A stretch of 8,750 nucleotides of DNA from JAHIJO01 sp964486075 (GTDB taxonomy: Bacteria > Verrucomicrobiota > Kiritimatiellia > JAAZAB01). Numbering within the stretch: position 1 is the first letter of the stretch; each line of letters begins with the position of its first letter. The stretch is taken from assembly GCA_964486075.1 (NCBI GenBank), contig CAZALU010000111.1:1-8750 (forward strand), given 5' to 3'. Positions 1 through 5,247 of this stretch are shown here, piece by piece. A program made the translations under genes and the position numbers. The notes beneath the pieces were generated by a model that was not told the DNA's origin, did no database searches, and worked only from the letters and a program-made list of their open reading frames with translations.

Positions 1-207
1 GGATATCGCAAAGAAAAAGGGCTCAAAGTAGCCGAAAACTCGGTACTCTCAAGTACATCATTATGCTATAAGTATTTTCCGAAGAATGATCTGGGTAATT
101 TTCAGCACATACAACCCCACAACGATAGGAGGTGACAGCGGTATACCCATGAGTGCGTAAGCGGATAATTTTGTGTATATTTTATCGTTTTTAGGAGTTA
201 TCAATCT
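1..207. other. Leader region upstream of the small exported protein; no certain gene
   Basis: I see no secure gene here. There are three tiny hairpins near the left end (for example GTACT/AGTAC with a CTCA loop at 43-56). An AGGAGG Shine-Dalgarno-like run at 127-132 lies 16 nt before an ATG that opens only a three-codon frame, so it is probably not used. A 29-codon frame on the - strand (61-150) encodes a hydrophobic peptide but has no ribosome binding site. The functional element is AGGAG at 193-197, ten bases before the ATG at 208. A GATAAT hexamer at 164-169 or TATATT at 176-181 could be a -10 box, but neither has a convincing -35 partner. Confidence 0.4.
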
Positions 208-657
208 ATGAAACGTTTGCTTATCAGCATGCTGGTTCTAGGATTCGCGACTTCCATGACGGCTCTGGCCAAAGATGTTAAAAAAGACTGTACGACTGAC
301 AAGACAAAAATGGAAGCGTCTGGCAAGCATATCACCGTGATGGGCAAAATCGCCAAGGAAGAAGCCAAGAAAGCAGGCGAAAAAGCAAAATACCAACTGA
401 TCACTAAAGATGGCAAGATCGATCTTCCTGATACTAAAATTGTTGACATCGACAAGATGATCGGCAAGGAAGTGACAGTGGTCGGCGAAGGCAAACACGA
501 AAACAAAAAAGTTCATCTGAAAAGCATCAAGAGCATTATCCCCGAAACAGCGAAGGCTGAAGTGGATAAGGTTACTAATGAAGTCAAAGCCGAGGCGGGC
601 AAAGTTGTTGAAGAAGTAAAGGCCGAGGTGGAAAAGGTTGCTGACGAGATGGAATGA
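208..657 (+). CDS. Small exported protein, possible OB-fold core with 11-residue helical repeats
   Basis: This 149-residue protein is not a family I can name. Residues 1-21 form a typical Sec signal peptide: KR, a hydrophobic core, then A-L-A before KDVKKDC. The mature part is very rich in lysine and glutamate. Residues 40-110 alternate short beta-like segments (ITVMGKI, KYQLIT, KEVTVVGE, KVHLKSI), which suggests a small beta-barrel such as an OB-fold; this is inference. Residues 116-148 are three exact 11-residue repeats of the form KAE(V/A)xKVxxE(V/M), predicted to be a long amphipathic helix like the hendecad repeats of LEA-type and lipid-binding proteins. The start is supported by AGGAG at 193-197 with 10-nt spacing. 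The gene is followed by its own terminator and appears monocistronic. A periplasmic or envelope-associated role is likely. There is one cysteine just after the signal peptide (Cys28), but no lipobox. Confidence 0.85.
   Translation: MKRLLISMLVLGFATSMTALAKDVKKDCTTDKTKMEASGKHITVMGKIAKEEAKKAGEKAKYQLITKDGKIDLPDTKIVDIDKMIGKEVTVVGEGKHENKKVHLKSIKSIIPETAKAEVDKVTNEVKAEAGKVVEEVKAEVEKVADEME
553..651 (+). repeat. Three in-frame 33-bp repeats coding 11-residue helical units
   Basis: The 3' end of the preceding gene consists of three consecutive 33-bp units, each beginning AA(A/G)GC(T/C)GA and encoding KAE(V/A)xKVxxE(V/M). The units have the same length without indels but differ at many third codon positions, so they are old or under selection for the protein repeat rather than freshly duplicated DNA. 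Confidence 0.8.
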
Positions 658-679
658 CCGGTGTTTAGTTAGTTTGATC

Positions 680-715
680 AAAAAGGGGAAAGTGGACAAC
701 CACTTTCCCCTTTTT
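680..715 (+). terminator. Intrinsic terminator after the small exported protein gene
   Basis: A perfect 16-bp stem has its left arm at 680-695 and its right arm at 700-715, closed by an ACAA loop. The arms begin with five A and end with five T, so it has a U tract in either direction. It lies 22 bp after the stop at 657 and should end that transcript. It also sits immediately before the xth start at 730, so it separates the two genes. Confidence 0.92.
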
Positions 716-729
716 CATCTTTCCAAAAC

Positions 730-1515
730 ATGAAACGCCCTTTCAAAATAGCGACGTTTAATGTCAATTCGATTCGGGCCCGACTGGAAATCGTTCTGGC
801 CTGGATGATTCGGCATCAACCGGATGTCTTGTGCCTTCAGGAAACAAAGGTCCAGGACCATGACTTTCCGGTGCTGCCCCTGGTAAACGCCGGATACCAT
901 GTCATTTTCCGAGGCCAGAAATCCTACAACGGGGTAGCGCTGATAGCGAAAACGAAGCCAACCGAAATCCGCTTCGGAATGGACGACGGCGATCAAGCGG
1001 ACGAAACCAGACTGATTTCAGCCAAGGTCGGCCCGGTCTTTATCGTCAACACCTACGTACCCCAGGGACGCGATATTGAGCATGTCATGTATCAATATAA
1101 ATTAAAATGGTTCAAGCGTCTCCGGGGATGGTTTGAATCTCATTTCACTCAGTCCATGCCTGTGGTCTGGCTGGGGGACCTGAATGTCGCCCCGGAAGCC
1201 AAGGACATTCACAACGCGGAAAAGCAGGCCGACAATGTCTGTTTCCACATGGCGGTTCGGCAAGCATTTGCCGATACGGTTGCCTGGGGGTTTGTGGATG
1301 TCTTTCGTAAACATCATCCGGAGCCCGGACAATACAGCTATTTCGATTATCGCACGCCGAACGCAGTCCAACGAAAAATGGGCTGGCGGGTAGACCATAT
1401 CCTAGCCACAAAGACGCTTGCCGCCAAATCCGCCGGCGCCGGAATTGACTTGGAGCCGCGCTTGGGAAAATCGCCATCGGACCACACCGTCATGACAGCG
1501 GAATTCAGCCTGTAA
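730..1515 (+). CDS. xth: Exodeoxyribonuclease III
   Basis: The protein (261 residues) is a complete member of the exonuclease III branch of the exonuclease-endonuclease-phosphatase fold. It acts in base excision repair in the cytoplasm, cutting at abasic sites and removing nucleotides from 3' ends with Mg2+. Visible family motifs: FNVNSIRARL at 10-19 (Asn11), LQETK with the metal ligand Glu38, NTYVPQG with catalytic Tyr109, WLGDLNVAP with Asp150 and Asn152, GWRVDHIL with Asp222, and PSDH with Asp251 and His252 at the C-terminus. Length is normal for the family (E. coli XthA has 268). The N-terminus starts directly at the conserved strand, so ATG 730 fits, but no Shine-Dalgarno sequence precedes it and a perfect terminator ends 14 nt upstream. 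Translation may therefore be leaderless or SD-independent. No neighbouring repair genes are seen. Confidence 0.96.
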   Translation: MKRPFKIATFNVNSIRARLEIVLAWMIRHQPDVLCLQETKVQDHDFPVLPLVNAGYHVIFRGQKSYNGVALIAKTKPTEIRFGMDDGDQADETRLISAKVGPVFIVNTYVPQGRDIEHVMYQYKLKWFKRLRGWFESHFTQSMPVVWLGDLNVAPEAKDIHNAEKQADNVCFHMAVRQAFADTVAWGFVDVFRKHHPEPGQYSYFDYRTPNAVQRKMGWRVDHILATKTLAAKSAGAGIDLEPRLGKSPSDHTVMTAEFSL

Positions 1516-1678
1516 GCGCTGCCCGCCAGGCCGGAGCCGTGACCAAGGTAATAATAGAAAAGCGACGCTTTCATGGGCAAAGCGATGAATTTCCCGCATC
1601 TAAAAGCTGGCGGCAGAAAATATTCCGGCAAAACATTTTCCGCCGGACGCCCCCAGGTCCACCGCCATTAAGCGAAGC

Positions 1679-1713
1679 GATTTTCGATTGGCGATTGTTG
1701 ATTTTAGATTTTT
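1679..1713. repeat. Five tandem GATTNNN heptamers
   Basis: GATT recurs at exactly seven-base intervals five times (1679, 1686, 1693, 1700, 1707), with the remaining three bases variable but T-rich. This resembles the short heptanucleotide tandem repeats known from cyanobacteria and other bacteria with large non-coding fractions. It is not in a coding region. Confidence 0.7.
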
Positions 1714-1773
1714 CATTTCCGGTCCCGATAAGACCCTGCCATGTTTTTTCAAACAGTTGAACTCATCCCCCTG

Positions 1774-1789
1774 CCCCTCCCAGGAGGGG
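1774..1789. repeat. C/G-rich hairpin CCCCTCC/GGAGGGG
   Basis: Two seven-base arms (1774-1780 and 1783-1789) are separated by CA. The helix cannot close fully with a two-base loop, so about six pairs would form. No T tract follows on either strand. It is probably part of an interspersed repeat rather than a terminator. Confidence 0.4.
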
Positions 1790-1849
1790 AACTGATCGAT
1801 GAATCCCTGCCTCCAGATGAATTAGGACCGGCGGCAAGGCGACTCTTAC

Positions 1850-1956
1850 TGTAGCCGACTTCGGTGAAGTCGGTCTTCCCTAGCCGATATCCCTGGCGGA
1901 GCTCGGGCTAGGCGGGCTAGGCATTACCAAGACCGCGATCAATGATCGCGGCTACA
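1850..1956. repeat. Four-way-junction palindromic element, copy 1
   Basis: The 107-bp element begins TGTAGCC (1850-1856) and ends GGCTACA (1950-1956). Inside, in order, are a left hairpin GACTTC/GAAGTC with a GGT loop (1857-1871), one arm of a central stem GGTCTT (1872-1877) pairing with AAGACC (1929-1934), and a right hairpin GCGATC/GATCGC with an AAT loop (1935-1949). All segments abut without spare bases, so a single strand can fold into an exact four-way junction. The central loop is longer than in the other copies and holds a further CTAGCC/GGCTAG inverted repeat (1880-1911). It lies about 100 bp beyond the 3' end of the dehydrogenase gene. Confidence 0.85.
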
Positions 1957-2058
1957 ACTTTATCCGCCTTAAGCGGATCCGCTTCAGGCTAAAATTCCTG
2001 TCAGATTGGATTTTCACCGCGACGGCGCAATAAATTTTCCGGATTCTTCCCGGACTCT

Positions 2059-2859
2059 TTAACGCATTTCCTGGCCGCCGGTCACGTTGATGGCCTGCCC
2101 GGTCATGTAGGACGATTGATCCGAGGCCAGGAAGGCCACGAGATTGCACACATCCTCGTAGCGGCAGCCGCGCCGCATGGGCACTTGGTCGATGTATTTC
2201 TGGCGCACCTGCGTCTCGGTGATACCCTGGTTCTTGGCGTACTGCGCGAAGAGGCTGTTGACCCACAGCGGCGAATCCAGCAGGTTACCGGGGCATACGG
2301 CATTGACGCGCACTCCCTGCGCAGCCATCTCCAAGGCCGCGCTCTGGACCAATCCGATGCTGCCGAACTTGGAAGCCGCATAGGCAGAGTTGCTGAAGGA
2401 GCCCTTCTTGCCCGATTTTGAATTGATCTGGATGAACGATCCGCCCTTGTGCAGCGCCATTGCGCGCAGGGCATGCTTCATGCAAATCATTTGCCCCACG
2501 AGGTTGACATCAATGACCTTGCGCCAACGGGCCACATCAAAGTCGACTAGTGGCCCCGAAATCAGGATGCCGGCATTAGCCACGAACACATCGATTTTTT
2601 CCCACTGCTTGATGGCTAGGTCCACCAAAGCCTGCACATCGTCTTCCACGGTCACATCGCAGGTCGCACCCAGCGCGCAGTTGCCCTGCGCGGCATTCAA
2701 CTTGGCCACGGTTTCCGATACCTGCTTTTCCTGGATATCGGCCAGGAGCACTCGGCAGCCCTCGTCAATCAAGCGTTCGGCGATGGCTGCGCCCAACCCC
2801 TGGCCGGCCCCGGTCACCACGGCGACTTTATCCTTTAACATGTGACAGGCATTCATCAT
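2059..2859 (-). CDS. Short-chain dehydrogenase, sorbitol-6-phosphate dehydrogenase (SrlD)-like
   Basis: This 266-residue classical SDR should be a cytoplasmic NAD-linked oxidoreductase. The nucleotide-binding motif TGAGQGLG is at 16-23. Asp41 after the second strand favours NAD over NADP, NAG is at 95-97, and the tetrad is Asn119, Ser147, Tyr160 and Lys164 (YAASK). Several stretches match what I remember of E. coli SrlD rather than generic SDRs: INSKSGKKGS, GNLLDSP, YIDQVPMRRGC, and GQAINVTGGQ at the C-terminus. Conversion of sorbitol 6-phosphate and fructose 6-phosphate is therefore the best guess, but substrate specificity is not proven and no sugar transport genes are adjacent. The start at 2859 has AAGGAA nine bases upstream; Met7 is an alternative that aligns better with the family but lacks a ribosome binding site. 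The gene stands alone between palindromic elements, and no clear terminator is seen after it. Confidence 0.9.
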   Translation of the reverse strand: MMNACHMLKDKVAVVTGAGQGLGAAIAERLIDEGCRVLLADIQEKQVSETVAKLNAAQGNCALGATCDVTVEDDVQALVDLAIKQWEKIDVFVANAGILISGPLVDFDVARWRKVIDVNLVGQMICMKHALRAMALHKGGSFIQINSKSGKKGSFSNSAYAASKFGSIGLVQSAALEMAAQGVRVNAVCPGNLLDSPLWVNSLFAQYAKNQGITETQVRQKYIDQVPMRRGCRYEDVCNLVAFLASDQSSYMTGQAINVTGGQEMR

Positions 2860-2868
2860 AACAAAGAT

Positions 2869-2874
2869 TTCCTT
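2869..2874 (-). promoter_or_regulatory. Shine-Dalgarno site of the dehydrogenase gene inside the repeat header
   Basis: On the - strand this reads AAGGAA, nine bases before the ATG at 2859. The same bases form the beginning of the repeated header sequence, so translation initiation of the gene uses repeat-derived DNA, or the repeat was copied from this leader. Confidence 0.55.
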
Positions 2875-2887
2875 AGCATTAAATTAG

Positions 2888-2911
2888 GCACCCCGATCCG
2901 GATCGGGGTGC
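2888..2911. repeat. Perfect 24-bp palindrome in the header of array unit 1
   Basis: Twelve bases (GCACCCCGATCC) are followed at once by their exact reverse complement. The equivalent place in unit 2 holds a different short palindrome, GCCCCGC-A-GCGGGGC at 3013-3027. Unit 3 has none. Confidence 0.85.
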
Positions 2912-2920
2912 AACTCTGAC

Positions 2921-2982
2921 TGTAGCCGACATCGATGATGGCGGTCCTAATCCGAGGACCGCGACCATCGGTCGCGGCTACA
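2921..2982. repeat. Four-way-junction palindromic element, copy 2
   Basis: In 62 bp it shows the same plan as copy 1: outer stem TGTAGCC (2921-2927) with GGCTACA (2976-2982); left hairpin CATC/GATG with a GAT loop (2930-2940); central stem GGTCCT (2943-2948) with AGGACC (2955-2960) and a six-base loop; right hairpin GCGACC/GGTCGC with an ATC loop (2961-2975). The hairpin stems differ from copy 1 on both sides yet remain complementary. Confidence 0.85.
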
Positions 2983-3043
2983 ACACTTTGAAATTCCTTA
3001 GCATTAAATTAGGCCCCGCAGCGGGGCGGACTTTATTCTGAAT

Positions 3044-3100
3044 TGTAGGGCGGGAATGGGTCGGCGGGCAATGCCGCATGCGGCACGTGCCCGCCCTACA
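3044..3100. repeat. Related palindromic element with TGTAGGGCGGG ends
   Basis: Eleven-base perfect inverted ends (3044-3054 and 3090-3100) enclose a 14-bp perfect palindrome TGCCGCATGCGGCA (3072-3085). It shares the header and the TGTAG/CTACA tips with its neighbours, but it folds as a simple two-part hairpin, not as a four-way junction. It is probably a different subtype of the same repeat group. Confidence 0.75.
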
Positions 3101-3154
3101 AATAACAAATTCCTATCAGATTAAATTAGGCCCTCCGCAGCAGTCAACTCCGAC

Positions 3155-3222
3155 TGTAGCCAATCCGTCAGCTGAAGGATTGGGGTCGGCTCCGAAAACC
3201 GCGCCCAACGTGCGCGGCTACA
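3155..3222. repeat. Four-way-junction palindromic element, copy 3
   Basis: The outer stem TGTAGCC (3155-3161) pairs with GGCTACA (3216-3222). The left hairpin is AATCC/GGATT (3162-3181) with a ten-base loop, the central stem TCGG/CCGA (3186-3195), and the right hairpin GCGC/GCGC (3201-3215). It is the most divergent copy, with longer loops, but keeps the order of helices. Its right end directly abuts the broken IS3 orfA. Confidence 0.75.
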
Positions 3223-3302
3223 AAAGATTGATGCTTCCCCTGACCCAACTCGTCAACCACTTGCCTCTTGAACGCCGAACTATATCTTATACTCTCACCC
3301 AC
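3223..3302 (-). pseudogene. IS3-family orfA (transposase helix-turn-helix protein), 5' fragment
   Basis: On the - strand a GTG codon at 3302 is preceded by AGGAGG (3308-3313) with five-base spacing, a strong ribosome binding site. The reading frame gives VGESIRYSSAFKRQVVDELG followed by QGKHQSF. The RYSxxFKxxVVxELxxGK pattern is the typical beginning of the IS3/IS911-type OrfA protein, which carries the DNA-binding helix-turn-helix. After about 27 codons the frame runs into the palindromic element at 3222 and stops at 3168-3170 without any helix-turn-helix. A normal OrfA has roughly 90-120 residues and is followed by an integrase-domain OrfB; neither is present. The fragment cannot produce a transposase. 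Confidence 0.75.
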
Positions 3303-3334
3303 TTTGACCTCCTTTTCTGTCAGCCAAAGTTACA
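3223..3334 (-). mobile_element. Remnant of the left end of an IS3-family insertion sequence
   Basis: The orfA fragment and its leader are all that remains. The sequence TGTAACTTTGGCTGAC, read from 3334 on the - strand, is a candidate for the terminal inverted repeat, because IS3 ends start with TG and lie a few tens of bases before orfA. The opposite end is missing, so the inverted repeat cannot be confirmed and the left limit is a guess. Confidence 0.4.
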
Positions 3335-3563
3335 ACCTATATCAGGACGTGACCGCTGGCTACCATCTTCATCGCGTTGACTCCCTCTCCGACAGCGCCG
3401 CTCGTAACACGGAGTATACTGCTGGCTTCATCCAAGCCTCCCGGCAAGCCGGAACAACGCAGGAATACTGCCATAGTCTCTGCTACGCTATGAGCGGCTG
3501 GATTTCCTGTTTATCCCGTCTTCATCATTTCGTTTGTTGCATACGGCGCACTTCACTGGACAG
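3335..3563. other. Unassigned stretch between IS remnant and TPR-like gene
   Basis: About 230 bp without a recognisable gene. On the - strand a 45-codon frame (3337-3474, starting MAVFLRCSGL) has no ribosome binding site or family I know. The segment contains CTCCG...CGGAG and CCGGC/GCCGG inverted repeats around 3385-3455. It might be outer IS sequence, the far end of another mobile element, or a degraded gene. There is no obvious terminator for the gene ending at 3564. Confidence 0.3.
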
Positions 3564-5150
3564 CTATTTCTTCATCAATCCGGCCAGTTCAGCCCTGCAT
3601 TTCTTGATGTATTCGCTTTCCTTCGGTTTGCTCAGGAATTCCTTTTCGGCTATTACATAATAATCATCCGCTTCCTTGTAAGCCGCCTGGGCCTTGGCGG
3701 AGTCATTCATGGACGCATAACAATCGCCGATGCGTTTGGCGGACAACCCCAGGCACATTTCCTTGCTGAAGACGATATCCAGGAAAATCGAGCTTTCCGG
3801 ACCGGTCCAAAGCTTCACGTTCTCCATGAAGGTCCGGAAATATTTAATGGCGTCTTTATAGTTTTTCTTCTGCAGTGCCCTGTGTGCCTTGATTTTATTG
3901 ACAACGTTTTCCTGCTCCTGCGGTTCCATGACCATGATTTGGTCCTTAAACAGACGCAAAGTCGAATCGTAATCCTGCAACAGAAAATAATATTCCGCGA
4001 TTTTACATTTACAAAGGTCTATGTCCTGCGTGCGCTTAAGTTGCTTGTGCAAGCTCTCGCCGATTTTAATCATCGCCCGCAGCTCTTCGGTCTTGTTGTG
4101 CTTCATAATCGGATCGCTGTAAATATAATATAACCCGAGCACGATGCTGGAGTCGCCGCCCATCTGCTCCAACGCCGCCAGGCGGATCGGTAATTCTTCC
4201 GCTGCTTGCGTGGTCTTGGCATTTTCCATCCAGGCATGGGCAGCGACTTGCCATAGCCTGGTTTTATCTTTCTGCTCGCTCAAGATCCAGGCGCACAAAC
4301 GGTCTAATAAGTCCGACTGCTTGGCATCGATCAGGCGCGGCTTGGCATACTGGAAGCACGCCAACAAGTCGGAGTCCGTCAGCCCGGACGCCTCCTTCAT
4401 GAACTTCGCTTCGGCTTCCGCCCAGCGCGCGGAGGCAAAAAGACGATTGATGCGCATGCTTGTCACCATCCGCCGCAACTCGGGCTGCTGCCCGCCGACG
4501 CGCTCAACGGAGTCCAGCATCTTTTCCACTGCCGCTACATCGCCGGCGCTCTCGTAGCCGTTGATAATACCGGCCAGTATGCCCCGGCTCGTTGAGGCGT
4601 CAAAATTATCAATGCAGACCGGGATCAGCGCCAGGACCCGGCTCAAAGGGCCAAGTTCGCGGCTGATATCAACCTGCCAGCCGAAGGCCTGCACACGCAT
4701 ATCCTGGGGTAAACCCCAGGACTGCAAGCTGGCGGCCCAAGCCAGTAGCGCCTGTTTATCTTCCTGGCGCGCATGATACTGGTACACAAGGGCAATATAA
4801 TCCCGCAATAGGCGATCGGATTGCGCCTGGTTTTCCTGGTAGATCCGTTCGGCTTCCGGCAGATTGCCGGCATCCAGCAAACCGTTCAAAAGCATATTCA
4901 CCCGTCCGGCATGCTCCTGCAGACTTCGATCATGACAGAAAGTCATCAGGCTTAACGCCGCATTAGTGTCGCCCTGCTGAATGAGTCGGTCGGCATGGAG
5001 CATGAGCTCTTCCTGGCTCATGTTCAACGGATCGTCAGGCAGCGCCCAGGCTGACTCAGGCAACGCTGGATCGTCGCTTGCGGATGATTGCCCCATAACA
5101 TTCGCCAACATCAGGGCAAACCCGGTCAAGCATAACATAATTCGTTTCAT
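3564..5150 (-). CDS. Exported TPR-like repeat protein
   Basis: The 528-residue protein begins with a Sec signal peptide (MKR, hydrophobic core, likely cut after Met-Gly at residue 20 or shortly beyond). The rest is almost wholly helical and Ala/Leu-rich with tetratricopeptide-like pairs. The clearest are in the C-terminal third: about 380-402 (AEYYFLLQDYDSTLRLFKD), 420-440 (HRALQKKNYKDAIKYFRT) and 470-493 (GDCYASMNDSAKAQAAYKEA). Residues 50-110 also look TPR-like (QQGDTNAALSLM, LDAGNLPEAERIYQE). Such proteins usually serve as protein-protein scaffolds; no enzymatic motif is seen. The start at 5150 is supported by AAAGGA at 5158-5163 with seven-base spacing. It is the last of three consecutive exported-protein genes on this strand, 97 bp after the preceding one, so it is probably the operon's distal gene. 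Its partner is unknown. Confidence 0.88.
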   Translation of the reverse strand: MKRIMLCLTGFALMLANVMGQSSASDDPALPESAWALPDDPLNMSQEELMLHADRLIQQGDTNAALSLMTFCHDRSLQEHAGRVNMLLNGLLDAGNLPEAERIYQENQAQSDRLLRDYIALVYQYHARQEDKQALLAWAASLQSWGLPQDMRVQAFGWQVDISRELGPLSRVLALIPVCIDNFDASTSRGILAGIINGYESAGDVAAVEKMLDSVERVGGQQPELRRMVTSMRINRLFASARWAEAEAKFMKEASGLTDSDLLACFQYAKPRLIDAKQSDLLDRLCAWILSEQKDKTRLWQVAAHAWMENAKTTQAAEELPIRLAALEQMGGDSSIVLGLYYIYSDPIMKHNKTEELRAMIKIGESLHKQLKRTQDIDLCKCKIAEYYFLLQDYDSTLRLFKDQIMVMEPQEQENVVNKIKAHRALQKKNYKDAIKYFRTFMENVKLWTGPESSIFLDIVFSKEMCLGLSAKRIGDCYASMNDSAKAQAAYKEADDYYVIAEKEFLSKPKESEYIKKCRAELAGLMKK

Positions 5151-5247
5151 AACCAGATCCTTTCAGTTAATAAACAAACATCTCATGGTAGCGTCAAAAA
5201 CATAACACAGGCTCGCCGCTCATACAATTATTATTGCCGTGATTTCG

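Larger units (their letters stand above)
1516..1849. other. Non-coding stretch after xth with hairpins and a heptamer repeat
   Basis: No credible gene lies here. The stretch holds an imperfect inverted repeat at about 1607-1646 (GGCGG...GAAAAT paired with ATTTTC...CCGCC), a GATT-heptamer tract at 1679-1713 and a tight C/G hairpin at 1774-1789. None has a T tract that would make a clear terminator for xth. The final part, from ATTAGG at 1821, resembles the header of the palindromic elements found upstream of the dehydrogenase gene. Confidence 0.5.
2867..3222. repeat. Tandem array of three ~120-bp palindrome-bearing units
   Basis: Three units follow one another. Each opens with a header TTCCT...ATTAAATTAGG (from 2867, 2992 and 3109, so periods of about 125 and 117 bp), continues with a short variable stretch, and then carries a palindromic element with TGTAG...CTACA ends (2921-2982, 3044-3100, 3155-3222). 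Headers are nearly identical while the palindromes differ strongly. The first header overlaps the ribosome binding site of the dehydrogenase gene. A shorter form of the header (ATTAGG at 1821) also precedes copy 1 on the other side of that gene. Confidence 0.8.

Noticed and set aside
61..150. 29-codon - strand frame coding a hydrophobic peptide (MGIPLSPPIVVGLYV...)
   Set aside because: The composition looks like a small membrane protein, but there is no ribosome binding site, the frame continues openly upstream without a better start, and I know no family that fits convincingly.
127..160. Near-perfect Shine-Dalgarno AGGAGGTGA followed by a tiny frame ATG-AGT-GCG-TAA
   Set aside because: The 16-base gap between AGGAGG and the ATG is too long for normal initiation; the real start of the next gene has its own AGGAG.
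238..699. 153-codon - strand frame opposite the small exported protein
   Set aside because: It is the antisense shadow of a well-supported gene, begins inside the terminator hairpin, and is Phe/His-rich as expected from reversed Lys/Glu codons.
2038..2054. TCCGG/CCGGA hairpin just after the dehydrogenase gene as a terminator
   Set aside because: The stem has only five pairs and is followed on the - strand by AAAATTTA instead of a T tract.
1850..3222. Integron attC sites or a CRISPR array as explanation for the repeated palindromes
   Set aside because: No GTTRRRY/RYYYAAC core sites, no integrase and no regular gene cassettes are present; there are no identical repeats with uniform spacers and no cas genes.
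3335..3563. Group II intron 5' end, prompted by GTGCGCC on the - strand near 3553
   Set aside because: Only the first seven bases resemble an intron start; no domain V and no reverse transcriptase are found in the window.
3268..3660. 130-codon + strand frame
   Set aside because: It runs across the IS relic and into the antisense of the TPR-like gene, lacks a ribosome binding site and has a composition unlike real proteins of the window.
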